This document shows, piece after piece, positions 27,118-36,388 of a stretch of 64,000 bases of DNA. The notes under the pieces were generated by a model, which saw nothing but the letters and a program-made list of their open reading frames with translations, searched no databases and had not been told where the DNA came from. A program made the position numbers and the translations under genes. Every line of letters starts with the position of its first letter. Within the stretch, counting starts at the first letter, position 1. This stretch comes from Puia sp963703355 (GTDB lineage Bacteria > Bacteroidota > Bacteroidia > Chitinophagales > Chitinophagaceae). Location: assembly GCA_963703355.1 (NCBI GenBank), contig OY969813.1, positions 3,844,001-3,908,000 of the forward strand, in the 5' to 3' direction.

Positions 27118-27834
27118 TTATTTAAAATAATACCGGAATCGCAGACGGATGATATCTTCCTGTTCTTTGGCGAGTTCTCCTTCTATTGTATTTTTAGAAT
27201 ACTGAAAGGTATAGATGCCTTCGAAACGCCAATAGTCATTTAACTTGTATCCCAGGCCTGCCCTTAGTAATGCACGATTTGAATAACGTTCCTGTAAATC
27301 TTTGTCAACAGTGTAAAATATTTCGTAGTCTGAAAGTAAATAGTAGAGATGATTGTATTCAAACGAATTTCCATTGATGAAGTAGGTTCCTTCCAGTCGA
27401 AAACGCGATCGCAGATCGCTATTGAGATCCCATGTTTCGGTAGTAAATTGATTTCTCCATTCGAATCTCGCCAATGCTCTCAAAATCATTTTTGAAAAGG
27501 GTTTGAAATGGTATCTTAACCCAATACCGGTTCTGATTTCCCAGGTGTTGTAATCTTCCTGTTGGAACGTATTGATGGAACCCAGATAGAACAAGGCGTC
27601 CAGATGTCTGGTAAGTTCTTTTTCAACTTTGGGGATAATAACAATGCTGTGCCATTTACTGCTGTTACCGATATTGGTCCTGTATGAAATCTCATTGTCA
27701 AAAGAATATCCCTTTTTTAGTGGAACGGCAATTGTAAAATCGGTCCATAGTTGTGCAGAGTTACCCTGGGAGAAGGATAACATGGATAAGGATAGGAACA
27801 CGGAAACAAAAAAAGGAACTTTTTTAACCATCAA
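27118..27834 (-). CDS. DUF2490-family secreted protein
   Basis: The 238-residue protein has a signal peptide (MVKKVPFFVSVFLSLSM...SFSQG) and then AQLWTDFTIAVPLKKGYSFDNEI, the typical DUF2490 start. The rest is a series of amphipathic beta strands with many Tyr, Phe and Arg (YKLNDYWRFEGIYTF, final RLRFRYYFK ending in aromatic Phe-Lys), consistent with a small outer-membrane beta-barrel. Function is unknown for the family. It is convergent with the small hydrophilic gene. Confidence 0.85.
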   Translation of the reverse strand: MMVKKVPFFVSVFLSLSMLSFSQGNSAQLWTDFTIAVPLKKGYSFDNEISYRTNIGNSSKWHSIVIIPKVEKELTRHLDALFYLGSINTFQQEDYNTWEIRTGIGLRYHFKPFSKMILRALARFEWRNQFTTETWDLNSDLRSRFRLEGTYFINGNSFEYNHLYYLLSDYEIFYTVDKDLQERYSNRALLRAGLGYKLNDYWRFEGIYTFQYSKNTIEGELAKEQEDIIRLRFRYYFK

Positions 27835-28033
27835 TCAGATCTTTTCACCTGAAATAAAGCAAAAGATAAAAAACATTTTTAGCATTTGTTATTGGGGCTC
27901 TTCTTTTGCTTTCTGACGGAAAATTTCAATCGAAGCACAGCCCGGTGTGATCAAGATTAACGTCGGTGTGCAGTTGGAAATTTAGTATCTGTTTATTAAT
28001 ACTTTATTTATTTAACACCACTTTGATGGTATC

Positions 28034-28684
28034 GTGCGGGTGCACGCATCCAGACTTCGACAGGCGCTGAATACATATTACGAGGATCGGGCAGTTGAAA
28101 ACGAATGTGAGATTATTATTCCGAAAGGCGGTTATATTCCGGCATTCCGTTCGTATAAACTGTTGGACTTACATGTTCCTCAGCTAACAAATAACCGGAC
28201 GGCGAATTTTCCCGATAAATCCGTGAAAATAGCCATTCTGCCATTTAAGACTTTTGATGACACAAATTCCAAGCTCGCTTTTACCGACAACATAGGTCAG
28301 ATGCTGAGTTCCCAATTCAGCCATTTTCCCAATTCAAAAGTTTTATCGTACTACACCGCGCAACAGCTTCAATTAAAAAACAGGGAAATTAAAAGTATTG
28401 CTTCCGACTATGGGGTTCATTATGTGCTGGTGGGAAATGTTCATTTTGAATCTTCCAGATTAAGAGTCGTTATTCAATTTATCAATGCCAGCACGGAAAT
28501 GTTGATTTGGTCCGATAAATACATGCACGACTTTAAGAAGAACAATTTATTCGAAATAGAAGACCAGATTGTTTCCAGGGTTATGCATTCGATGGCAGCT
28601 TTTGATGATCAGTTCATTATGCCAGCTGTGAAAGTTATCGAATGGAAGGGCAATCAAAGAACAAAAAAAATAGCGTCTTTATAA
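28034..28684 (+). pseudogene. Truncated TolB-like/TPR regulatory protein remnant
   Basis: The frame starts at a GTG and encodes 216 residues. The opening VRVHASRLRQALNTYYED and IPKGGYIPAF match residues about 80-125 of the full-length protein at 31151-32734 (VRVNAGRLRRAL...VPKGTYIPVF). The middle (VKIAILPFKTFDD, DNIGQMLSSQFSHFP, YVLVGNVHFESSRLRVVIQ, LFEIEDQIVSRV) matches its TolB-like part. The first 80 residues and the entire C-terminal TPR half are missing. An in-frame stop lies 21 nt upstream of the GTG and homology is lost upstream, although TTTGATGGTATC before the GTG still reads FDGI. It is therefore likely a decayed copy, though expression of the TolB-like core cannot be excluded. Confidence 0.65.
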
Positions 28685-28836
28685 AGATTTTTAGGTTTTT
28701 TAGTGCAATGTTCTAATCAGTTCCACCTCTCCTCCACCCCGATGGTACCTCAATGCATTCTCGGCCGCCGACAACGCTCTGTCCAATATGTAAAATCTGA
28801 TTCACCAGAAAATAGCCGCAATCCGTTATGGATCTG

Positions 28837-28920
28837 GGGTAGCATTAAGGTAGCATGGAGGCAGCATGAACGATAATGAACTCTATAAGGTCTCTATAAA
28901 GTCTCTGTAAGGTCTCTATA
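28837..28920 (+). repeat. 11-nt periodic tandem repeats upstream of an unknown gene
   Basis: Three units of the type RGGTAGCATKR occupy 28837-28869 and 3.6 units of CTCTATAAGGT occupy 28881-28920, separated by exactly one 11-nt unit so that both arrays share the same phase. The region ends 27 nt before the ATG at 28948. It could be a promoter-proximal operator, or a slippage-generated repeat. Confidence 0.7.
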
Positions 28921-28947
28921 TTTTACTGAAAATTATTATTTTAGGGT

Positions 28948-29655
28948 ATGGCCAAATCCAAATCGGATAAGAAAAAAAGAAAAGTTCCACCCGAGATGAT
29001 AACCGTAAACAGTAGGACTTATGGTAAGCATAAACGTGCGGCCAGAGGATCCTGGAAGAAAGTTGAGCTGAATGATGCGATGCAACGGCACAGCGAACGT
29101 TTGATTGGAAGTAATGCGCCTGCTAAACTCATCCTGGATGCACTTGCTCCGTATAGGGCGAATTTTAGAGGAGGACAGATTTGGCAAAAACTGGTGAAAC
29201 ATTTTGCAAAGCAGGCAAAGCAGTTTAAAGATTATAGTGTGCTGGGTATTGAACATTGGGACCTGAACCTAAACTATCTGACCAGCAGGATTATGGGGCC
29301 ACAGGTTAAAATAGTGGCTGAACCGTCTTCCTCCATCTTGAACATAACCGTTAACTACGAATTCAGCAAACGTTTTCTCCAAAGAAAAAAAGACATCACC
29401 GGTTTTCGCATAACTATTATTGTTATGTTCCCTGATTTTGTCGGGAACACGATCATCACCGTACCTGTTGTCCTGCCCGACAAACGAATCGAAGACAATA
29501 CGCCGTATTCATTCATCGTGCAAATACCAAAGGGAGCAACGTCATATCTGGTCTGTTTCAAAGCGGAAGCCTGCGCCAACAACTCGGTGATAGAGAATTC
29601 CGGAAATTGGGATAAAGCTATGAGTCTGGTAAAATCCGACTTGCTAACTATTTAG
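28948..29655 (+). CDS. Hypothetical protein
   Basis: The 235-residue protein has a Lys/Ser-rich start (MAKSKSDKKKRKVPP) and no signal peptide or hydrophobic helix. Residues about 30-100 are basic and partly helical (GKHKRAARGSWKKVELNDAM), and about 110-235 are rich in beta-type sequence (VKIVAEPSSSILNITVNYEF, YSFIVQIPKGATSYLVCFKAEA). I recognise no domain. Two 11-nt tandem arrays lie just upstream. Its last 8 nt overlap the tail of the HAD phosphatase gene on the other strand. A cytoplasmic nucleic-acid- or protein-binding role is possible from the charge, but not supported by a motif. Confidence 0.7.
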   Translation: MAKSKSDKKKRKVPPEMITVNSRTYGKHKRAARGSWKKVELNDAMQRHSERLIGSNAPAKLILDALAPYRANFRGGQIWQKLVKHFAKQAKQFKDYSVLGIEHWDLNLNYLTSRIMGPQVKIVAEPSSSILNITVNYEFSKRFLQRKKDITGFRITIIVMFPDFVGNTIITVPVVLPDKRIEDNTPYSFIVQIPKGATSYLVCFKAEACANNSVIENSGNWDKAMSLVKSDLLTI

Positions 29656-30682
29656 GAAAAATAGTTTTCCAGTCGTTCTTCATGCTGATCACTACCCAGC
29701 CTCTCTTTTTAGCAAGATCATATAATTCCTGGCTGAAAGTTCCAATTTGAGAATCGGGTAATCCCTGCGCGGGTCCGTACGCATATTCGCGGGTTGCATC
29801 ATCATGGAGTACGAGCATACCCAATCTTGCACCACTGCCAGTTGTGGTATATTCGAGCATCTGTTGGTCACCCGCAGTATTTCCAAATGCAGCATAAGGA
29901 CGCTTGCCAATAACCATTTGGATACCCTGTGGTTTCCCGCCTTTGTCGTCGTTCAACAACAATTTAGGAACCTTCATCAATGAAGATGTTCCTGCAGTGC
30001 TGTCATACACATATTGGGTTTCTCCAACAGATCCAACAACCTGTTCCGGAGGAACGCCATATGTCTGATTGGAATAGACCCGAACAAAATCCTGCCCACC
30101 ACCAGTTACTATATAGGTTCTGTATCCGTTGTCTCGCAGGTATTTCATTACCTCCAGCATCGGCTGGTAGATGAGTTCGGTATATGGTTTTTTCCAGCGG
30201 GGATCTTTTGCCTTGCTTAGCCAGTCTTTTACCTGTACGGTAAACTGATCTTCCGACATGCCTGAAAGTGTATAACCAGCGATCTTTTCAAGATCAGGTA
30301 ATGTTAATTTGGAAATGGCTGCGCGATCTCCGGAGATCACCGTTTTAAACGGCTCAACATTTGCCAATTCCGGTTTGGCTTTCACCAGGTCGGGAACACG
30401 GTCAAAGCAATACATCAACTGGCTGTATAACGGATGTTCTACCCATAACGTACCGTCCTGATCAAAAGTGGCAATGCGGTCTTCTGGTTGCACATATTGG
30501 GCGCTGGATTTTTCCGTTGTTGCATGAACGAATTCCTTGATAGCTGTTTTCGCGGGACCGTCGTTCCAGGAAGGAAGCGGATCAAATATTTTTTGTTTGG
30601 TTGTCCAACCCAGAGAAATGCAAAGGACAATTAAAAGCGTGGTAATAACGCCTATTGATTTTTTATTTAGTAATAGCTTCAT
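29648..30682 (-). CDS. HAD-superfamily phosphatase with an N-terminal membrane anchor or signal
   Basis: The 344-residue protein has a hydrophobic N-terminal segment (about 10-26) without an obvious lipobox. The HAD core begins with motif I FDQDGTLW (Asp74 nucleophile, Asp76 acid), then motif II around YIVTGGGQDF, and the acidic motif near AFGNTAGDQQML. The segment between (about 100-220) is a helical cap. This fits phosphoserine-phosphatase-like haloacid dehalogenases found in the periplasm of Bacteroidota. Substrate unknown. Tail-to-tail overlap of 8 nt with the preceding plus-strand gene. Confidence 0.88.
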   Translation of the reverse strand: MKLLLNKKSIGVITTLLIVLCISLGWTTKQKIFDPLPSWNDGPAKTAIKEFVHATTEKSSAQYVQPEDRIATFDQDGTLWVEHPLYSQLMYCFDRVPDLVKAKPELANVEPFKTVISGDRAAISKLTLPDLEKIAGYTLSGMSEDQFTVQVKDWLSKAKDPRWKKPYTELIYQPMLEVMKYLRDNGYRTYIVTGGGQDFVRVYSNQTYGVPPEQVVGSVGETQYVYDSTAGTSSLMKVPKLLLNDDKGGKPQGIQMVIGKRPYAAFGNTAGDQQMLEYTTTGSGARLGMLVLHDDATREYAYGPAQGLPDSQIGTFSQELYDLAKKRGWVVISMKNDWKTIFPK

Positions 30683-30790
30683 ACTTGACTTATTTTAGAT
30701 TGAGTAAAATTTAATCCTGAATAAAGATATTTGAAAAATATGACCTCAATTAACTAATATCCCGAAGTTAAATAATTTAAATTCCGAAAA

Positions 30791-31117
30791 ATGAACTGGA
30801 TCCTCTTAATTATCGCCGGATTGTTTGAAGCTGCTTTTGCATTTTGTTTGGGAAAAGCAAAAACAGCGTCAGGCACTAACGTATACTTATGGTACGTAGG
30901 ATTTTTAATTGCGTTAACGATTAGTATGGTACTGCTGGTTAAAGCGACTCAGACTTTACCCATCGGAACGGCGTATGCAGTCTGGACGGGAATTGGCGCC
31001 GTTGCAACCGTATTGCTTGGGATCCTGGTATTTAAAGAGCCGGTTAATTTTTGGAGAATATTTTTTATCGTGACGCTGATTGGTTCCGTCATCGGATTAA
31101 AATCTGTTTCATATTAA
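30791..31117 (+). CDS. Small multidrug resistance (SugE/Gdx-type) exporter
   Basis: The 108-residue protein has four transmembrane helices and the SMR features: Glu13 in helix 1 (LLIIAGLFEAAFAF) and GTAYAVWTGIGAV in helix 3. The GTAYAVWTGIGAV form is shared with SugE/Gdx guanidinium exporters rather than EmrE (which has AYAIWSGVG). The helix-1 residue usually Trp in Gdx (EVVWA) is Phe here. No guanidine riboswitch is evident in the 108 nt upstream. It is divergent from the HAD gene. Confidence 0.88.
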   Translation: MNWILLIIAGLFEAAFAFCLGKAKTASGTNVYLWYVGFLIALTISMVLLVKATQTLPIGTAYAVWTGIGAVATVLLGILVFKEPVNFWRIFFIVTLIGSVIGLKSVSY

Positions 31118-31150
31118 AGCAGGAGTGAGGTAGGGACTCCGGGAGAAAAT

Positions 31151-32734
31151 TCAAAATCCCAAAGACTTCATTGCAATAAATAACTGATCGTTCAATTTTT
31201 TATCGTTGATAAAAGAGGAAAGATATAATCCGAAGTTAGCTGGTATCTCAGGAAACTGTTGCCTGATATCGGCAGCTTTTTTTTCAGCGAGCACCTTTTC
31301 TCCCAAATAAATATAACAGGTTGCCTCAAGAATATGTTCCCAGGGAATATGAGGCATGCTGATCTTTTTTGCCCAGATCAGTGCTTCGCTATATTCCGCT
31401 TTATGCAAATAATAGAAACTAATACCAGCGTTTAACCACCATTGATAATAAGGATTGAGTGAAATTGAATCATGTAACATAGTAAAACCTCTTTCATATT
31501 CTCCGCAGCAGATCAAACAAAATCCAATTCCACCATGAATACCCGACGAACTATAATTTAACAGCGACCAGTTGTCCGCGATTTTCAACACTTCCGCCCG
31601 ATTGTGTAAAAATAAATGAGTCAGCGCCAGAGTCTGATATCCATGCTGGCAATGAGGATCAAGTTTGAGACTTTTTTGACCAAAATCTTCTGCATCTTTA
31701 AGCAGGTCCGGGCTTTTGGAACTTTTGTAGCCCATAAAATAAGCAGCTGTTTTTATCTCGCCAAGTACAGCCCAACCAAGCGCATATTCGGGATCGGTCT
31801 GAACAGCCTGATGCAGGGCTTCTTCTGCCGGGATAAAAATTGCTTCGTTGGTTTCATTCACGAAATGATAATACCAGAAAATCGCGTTGTGAATTTTTGA
31901 ATCTTTGCTGCTCTTTTTTGTCGCGCGTATCAGGCTGCGAAAAATGGCACCATAATACCCTGCAACCTGACTAATTACTTTGCTGGCAATTTCGTCTTCA
32001 ATTTCCAACAGGTCTTTCGCAGAAAATACTTTGTCAATGGTTTTGGCCCAAATCTGTTCATTGGTTTTACACGATACCAGAATGATTCTCACCCTCAGGT
32101 GATCGTTATCGGTATGCACCGTACCTGTGAGAATGAAATCGGCCTTCAGCAATTTCGCGACTTCAGCGGTATCTTCCATTTTTGATGCAAGAGATCTGCA
32201 GGAATAATAAGCGATAATGGAGAGTTCAGGGTACTGGGTCAGTTCCGTGCTGATATGATCCGCGAGGCCGTCAGCAAAATAAATATGGGGTGAATTCGGA
32301 TTGATATTTCTAAAAGGTAATACCGCAACGATGGGTTTGGTATGCAGCGCAAATTCTTTGAGCATGGAATGTGAACCATGATCTGACCGCGAACCGAAAA
32401 CAGGAATATAAGTTCCCTTAGGAACGGAAATTACGATGGGATCCTGTTTGCCTTCCTCCAGATAATAATCAGAAAGTGCACGCCTGAGCCTTCCTGCATT
32501 CACCCTTACTATCGGATCAAATTGCGGATTGAAATCTGAAGACTTTGAAAGAACGCTGGTAGCAATTACGTATTCTTTTATACTGTGCTGACGACCTTCA
32601 AGTGTTTGCTGAACGATAAAATGTAAAAAGGAAGAAAGCGTTCCTGAATGGACAAAAAAACGACTTTTTAAAATAAGTCCAACCTGATTCTTTATTTCGG
32701 AAGAAGTGAAATTTTTTACCAGCGTTTCCTCCAT
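31151..32734 (-). CDS. TolB-like/TPR protein with an N-terminal adaptor domain
   Basis: The 527-residue protein has three parts. Residues about 1-125 form a conserved domain (LSSFLHFIVQQTLEGR, FDPIVRVNAGRLRRALSDYY, VPKGTYIPVF) often seen ahead of TolB-like modules. Residues about 135-265 resemble the TolB/FlgO-type domain (VAVLPFRNINP, YFADGLADHISTEL, ADFILTGTVHTDNDHLRV, LLEIEDEI). Residues about 280-510 are helical, TPR-like repeats. No signal peptide is seen. A regulatory or scaffolding role is inferred; no catalytic motif is visible. A truncated copy of the first two modules lies at 28034-28684. It lies convergent with the SMR gene. Confidence 0.75.
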   Translation of the reverse strand: MEETLVKNFTSSEIKNQVGLILKSRFFVHSGTLSSFLHFIVQQTLEGRQHSIKEYVIATSVLSKSSDFNPQFDPIVRVNAGRLRRALSDYYLEEGKQDPIVISVPKGTYIPVFGSRSDHGSHSMLKEFALHTKPIVAVLPFRNINPNSPHIYFADGLADHISTELTQYPELSIIAYYSCRSLASKMEDTAEVAKLLKADFILTGTVHTDNDHLRVRIILVSCKTNEQIWAKTIDKVFSAKDLLEIEDEIASKVISQVAGYYGAIFRSLIRATKKSSKDSKIHNAIFWYYHFVNETNEAIFIPAEEALHQAVQTDPEYALGWAVLGEIKTAAYFMGYKSSKSPDLLKDAEDFGQKSLKLDPHCQHGYQTLALTHLFLHNRAEVLKIADNWSLLNYSSSGIHGGIGFCLICCGEYERGFTMLHDSISLNPYYQWWLNAGISFYYLHKAEYSEALIWAKKISMPHIPWEHILEATCYIYLGEKVLAEKKAADIRQQFPEIPANFGLYLSSFINDKKLNDQLFIAMKSLGF

Positions 32735-33004
32735 AGCCTGTGAAATCTTTTGTAGCTTTTTACTTATTTATTACCGTATGTTACTTAACCGAAGATAACA
32801 GTAAGGGTAAATTACATCCACAAATAAATAAAATATCAGTGTGTTATTCATACAACCATGCCAGCCCTGGAAATTAGGTGATATGAGCGCATGCCAAATT
32901 AAAGCAAATAATTTATTTTCAATCTATTAAAGATAGTTTCTGAACTTCGGGCGAACATCAGTTGAGCAAAAAGGCACATGAGATAAAATTTATAAACCAA
33001 ACAA

Positions 33005-34711
33005 ATGCAACGCAGCAAATTGTATGCTTTCTTTTTAACTGTTTTCGTTTCGATTATGTCTGGTTGCCAGCAGCCTGCGGCAAAAAAAGAACCGGAAGTT
33101 TTAAAGCCCAATATCCTTATTATCGTTGCAGATGATCTTGGTTTTTCAGATATAGGCCCTTTTGGAGGGAATATCGGAACACCCGTGCTGGATTCTTTGT
33201 CGAAAGAATCCAGACTTTTTTCAAACTTTCATGTGCTGCCAACCTGTTCACCCACCCGCTCTGCGTTGCTTACCGGCAATGACAATCATGTGGCGGGTTT
33301 GGGGATTATGGAAGAAGTGGATTATCCCCAGCTACATAATCTACAATTACCCGGATATTCAGGACATCTCAGCAACCAGGTCGTAACCATTCCCGAACTG
33401 CTGAAAGAAAATGGTTACCATACGTATATGACAGGAAAATGGCATTTGGGCGAGGGCGCGGGTAGGGATCCATATGACCGTGGTTTTGAGGAGACATTTA
33501 TACTGGGTACCGGTGGCGGAAGCCATTGGAATGATAAAAAACCCCTTGCCCCGCCTCAACGAGTTAATTATACCAGAAATGGAGAAAATATGCTGCCGCC
33601 GGCAGATTTTTATTCATCTAAGAATTATACGGATTCGATGATTCAGTTTATTGACAGAAATAAACAGGACAATAAACCATTCTTCGCATATCTGGCTTAC
33701 ACCGCCGTGCATGATCCGCTGCATGTGCCAAAAGATTACATCGCCAAATACAAAGGAAAATTTGACACGGGATGGGATTCTCTCTGGTCGTTAAGATTTA
33801 ATAATCTGAAGGCATTGGGAATTGTTCCCGCTGATATGAAAACGTTCAAAAATCCCGGCATTCCGGTATGGTCTTCACTACCGAAAGAAAAACAGGAAGA
33901 GTTTTCGAGAGACATGGAAGTGTATGCAGGTATGCTCGATTATATGGATATGAGCATCGGCAGGATGTTGGATTATTTAAAGAAGCAGGGTTTGTATGAT
34001 AATACGATGATCATATTTATGAGTGACAATGGAGCCAATGGTGCAATGGCTACCAATTATCCGGGCAACGGTGACCATGTTTATCTCAACAGCTTCAATA
34101 ATAAAATGGAAAACAGGGGTCTGTTAAATTCTTACGTGGAGCAGGGACCGGGATGGGCACAGGCTTCCACTTCGCCATTCAGATTTTTTAAAAGTTTCGC
34201 AACAGAAGGTGGAATTAAAGCGCCGTTGATTATCAAAATGCCAGGGAAAACGAAAGATGCGGGTCAGTGGAACAATGGTTTCGTGCATGTAACGGATATT
34301 ATGCCCACGATACTTGAGCTGACCGGCACTTCATATCCATTGCAATACAAGGGCAAAAATATTCATCCTTTGATAGGCCGGTCTTTATTGCCGGTATTAC
34401 ATGGTGATTCAGTTACTGTTCATCCAAATGATGGCATGGGCTGGGAATTGTTTGAAATGAAGGCGTTTATTAAGGGCAAATGGAAGATACTTCGTCTACC
34501 CCGACCATTCGGATCGGGTCTATGGGAGTTATATGATATTGAAAAAGATCCTGGTGAAACCACGGATCTGACCTTGCAATACCCGCAGATTAAAACGGAA
34601 TTGATGAGCGAATGGAATCGTTATGCCAAACAAAACGAAGTGTATGACCACAATGGTCATTTTGACTCATTGTATCGCGCAAATTATAAACCGGAGAATG
34701 ACGACGATTGA
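33005..34711 (+). CDS. Sulfatase (arylsulfatase type), lipoprotein
   Basis: The 568-residue protein has a lipoprotein signal (Cys21 in MSGCQQ). The sulfatase motif is clear: NILIIVADDLGFSDIGPFGG with metal ligands, then CSPTRSALLTG in which Cys81 (C-x-P-x-R) would be converted to formylglycine, and YMTGKWHLGEG with the catalytic Lys and His. Later DNGANG supplies more metal ligands. Length and motifs fit arylsulfatase A-type family 1 enzymes that remove sulfate from polysaccharides or small esters. No formylglycine-generating enzyme or carbohydrate-active gene is visible nearby, so the substrate and maturase are elsewhere. Confidence 0.93.
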   Translation: MQRSKLYAFFLTVFVSIMSGCQQPAAKKEPEVLKPNILIIVADDLGFSDIGPFGGNIGTPVLDSLSKESRLFSNFHVLPTCSPTRSALLTGNDNHVAGLGIMEEVDYPQLHNLQLPGYSGHLSNQVVTIPELLKENGYHTYMTGKWHLGEGAGRDPYDRGFEETFILGTGGGSHWNDKKPLAPPQRVNYTRNGENMLPPADFYSSKNYTDSMIQFIDRNKQDNKPFFAYLAYTAVHDPLHVPKDYIAKYKGKFDTGWDSLWSLRFNNLKALGIVPADMKTFKNPGIPVWSSLPKEKQEEFSRDMEVYAGMLDYMDMSIGRMLDYLKKQGLYDNTMIIFMSDNGANGAMATNYPGNGDHVYLNSFNNKMENRGLLNSYVEQGPGWAQASTSPFRFFKSFATEGGIKAPLIIKMPGKTKDAGQWNNGFVHVTDIMPTILELTGTSYPLQYKGKNIHPLIGRSLLPVLHGDSVTVHPNDGMGWELFEMKAFIKGKWKILRLPRPFGSGLWELYDIEKDPGETTDLTLQYPQIKTELMSEWNRYAKQNEVYDHNGHFDSLYRANYKPENDDD

Positions 34712-34726
34712 CCGCGGGAGTTGAAA

Positions 34727-34978
34727 TTATCGTAAGGCTGTTATTTCAATTTTCATATAGGGATAGTAGGGCAAATTAGAAAGTTTTTCCTTCGCATGTG
34801 CTTTGTCGTTAGCCATCAAAATTAAATAAATTCCCGCTACATCTTCCTTAATAAAAGAATGCAGAAGTTCTCCATGCTCTTCCCAGCTTTTTATTATTTC
34901 CTGTTCTTTGGGCAATAGTTTTATTCTTGTTTCATTATCTATTCCCTGTAAAAGGATGTCGATCATAAATTTCTTCAT
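34727..34978 (-). CDS. Muconolactone-isomerase-like small protein
   Basis: The 83-residue protein shows a ferredoxin-like alpha-beta pattern. Its C-terminal LSNLPYYPYMKIEITALR matches the end of muconolactone delta-isomerase (LPLFPYMDIEVTPL), and MIDILLQ... forms the first strand. True catechol-pathway enzymes are absent from the window, so a stand-alone relative of unknown function is more likely than a dedicated degradative enzyme. It is convergent with the sulfatase gene, 15 nt apart. Confidence 0.7.
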   Translation of the reverse strand: MKKFMIDILLQGIDNETRIKLLPKEQEIIKSWEEHGELLHSFIKEDVAGIYLILMANDKAHAKEKLSNLPYYPYMKIEITALR

Positions 34979-35135
34979 CGTGATTTAATTTGAAATGATG
35001 CATCGGATATTCATTCCGCAAAGTTGCTATGATCGATGATAATAATTAGGTTACATACCGTAACAGCATGGGGGGAGGTTATATTATACAAATAAAAATC
35101 CGTCCCTGCAATGCTGAAACGGATTTTCCATCTTT

Positions 35136-35170
35136 GCTTTAAGCTTTGAGCTTTACGCTTTGAGCTTTAG
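35136..35170 (+). repeat. 7-nt tandem microrepeat (GCTTTRA type) beside tRNA-Glu
   Basis: Five consecutive 7-mers: GCTTTAA, GCTTTGA, GCTTTAC, GCTTTGA, GCTTTAG. It ends 3 nt before the 3' end of the tRNA gene (minus strand), so it lies just downstream of that gene. Confidence 0.8.
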
Positions 35171-35173
35171 AAG

Positions 35174-35245
35174 TACCGCGTACGGGATTCGAACCCGTGA
35201 ATCATCCGTGAAAGGGATGCGTCTTAACCCCTTGACCAACGCGGC
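35174..35245 (-). tRNA. tRNA-Glu (anticodon TTC)
   Basis: On the minus strand the sequence folds into a cloverleaf: acceptor arms GCCGCGT and ACGCGGT, anticodon stem CATCC/GGATG with loop CTTTCAC (anticodon TTC), and T-arm ACGGG/CCCGT around TTCGAAT. CCA is not encoded. A promoter with TATCTTTG lies upstream. Confidence 0.93.
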
Positions 35246-35287
35246 GTTACCATTAAAACAGGCAATGAATTGCTTGTTTAGGGCCTG

Positions 35288-35320
35288 CAAAGATATAGGC
35301 TGTCAGGATAACTTCCCAAA
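35288..35320 (-). promoter_or_regulatory. Promoter of tRNA-Glu
   Basis: On the minus strand TTTG (35320-35317) is followed after 21 nt by TATCTTTG (35295-35288), matching the Bacteroidota TTTG-N19-21-TAnnTTTG promoter. The -7 box is about 42 nt upstream of the mature tRNA 5' end. Confidence 0.65.
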
Positions 35321-35333
35321 TGTTTTTGTTTCG

Positions 35334-35341
35334 TAACTTTG
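35334..35341 (+). promoter_or_regulatory. Candidate -7 box for gap (TAACTTTG)
   Basis: TAACTTTG matches TAnnTTTG and lies 24 nt upstream of the gap ATG, giving a short leader. No clear -33 element is seen. It is divergent from the tRNA-Glu promoter. Confidence 0.55.
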
Positions 35342-35365
35342 CATCCTAAAATTAAACAATAAGCT

Positions 35366-36379
35366 ATGAGCACAGTAAAAGTTGCGATCAATGGTTTCGG
35401 AAGAATCGGACGATTGGTATATCGGCAGATCCACAATATGAAGGGTATTGATATTGTTGCGATCAACGATCTGACTTCTCCAAAAGTATTGGCGCACCTG
35501 TTGAAGTACGACTCGGCACAGGGTCGCTTTAACGAAGATGTAAAAGCAACAGAAAATTCTATCGTTGTAAACGGAAACGAAGTAACCATATACGCACAGA
35601 AAAACCCGGCCGATATTCCATGGAAAAATCATGACGTGGATGTCGTACTGGAATGCACAGGATTTTTTACCGATAAGGAAAAAGCAGAACTGCATTTAAA
35701 AGGTGGTGCAAAACGCGTGGTGATTTCAGCACCCGCTACCGGAGAGTTGAAAACCATCGTATTCAACGTTAACCATCATATCCTCGACGGTAAGGAAACT
35801 GTTATCAGCTGCGCTTCCTGTACAACGAATTGTCTGGCCCCCATGGCAGACACACTGGATAAATCATTCGGTATTGAAATGGGTTTCATGACTACCGTGC
35901 ATGCTTATACGAACGATCAGAACACGCAGGATGCACCACATCCGAAAGGCGATCTTCGTCGCGCAAGAGCTGCAGCCCAGAATATTGTACCAAATAGTAC
36001 CGGAGCCGCTAAAGCCATCGGGCTGGTTCTTCCGCAACTGAAAGGAAAACTGGATGGATCAGCGCAGCGTGTTCCTGTGATCACCGGTTCCCTGACTGAA
36101 CTTACCTCGGTATTAAAAAAGAAAGTAACCGTTGAAGAAGTGAACGCAGCCATGAAAGCAGCCGCCAATGAAAGTTTCGGTTACACCGAAGAAGAAATTG
36201 TGAGCACTGATGTAATCGGTATTCATTTCGGCTCTTTATTCGATGCCACACAAACAAAAGTGATTACTGTTGGCGACAAACAACTGGTAAAAACGGTGAG
36301 CTGGTACGACAATGAAATGAGTTATGTAAGTCAGCTGGTACGCACAGTAGATTATTTTGCAAGACTGATCAGCAAATAA
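35366..36379 (+). CDS. gap: Glyceraldehyde-3-phosphate dehydrogenase, type I
   Basis: The 337-residue enzyme oxidises glyceraldehyde-3-phosphate to 1,3-bisphosphoglycerate with NAD. It has the Rossmann start VAINGFGRIGRLV, Asp35 in INDL (indicating NAD rather than NADP use), and SCASCTTNCLAP with catalytic Cys152, then TVHAYTNDQ and NSTGAAKAIG. It is followed by a terminator, with pgk as the next gene, so the two glycolytic genes are adjacent but likely separately transcribed or partly attenuated. Confidence 0.98.
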   Translation: MSTVKVAINGFGRIGRLVYRQIHNMKGIDIVAINDLTSPKVLAHLLKYDSAQGRFNEDVKATENSIVVNGNEVTIYAQKNPADIPWKNHDVDVVLECTGFFTDKEKAELHLKGGAKRVVISAPATGELKTIVFNVNHHILDGKETVISCASCTTNCLAPMADTLDKSFGIEMGFMTTVHAYTNDQNTQDAPHPKGDLRRARAAAQNIVPNSTGAAKAIGLVLPQLKGKLDGSAQRVPVITGSLTELTSVLKKKVTVEEVNAAMKAAANESFGYTEEEIVSTDVIGIHFGSLFDATQTKVITVGDKQLVKTVSWYDNEMSYVSQLVRTVDYFARLISK

Positions 36380-36388
36380 TAGTTTTTG

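Noticed and set aside
30683..30790. Guanidine riboswitch upstream of the SMR exporter
   Set aside because: No recognisable riboswitch core was found in the 108 nt before the gene.
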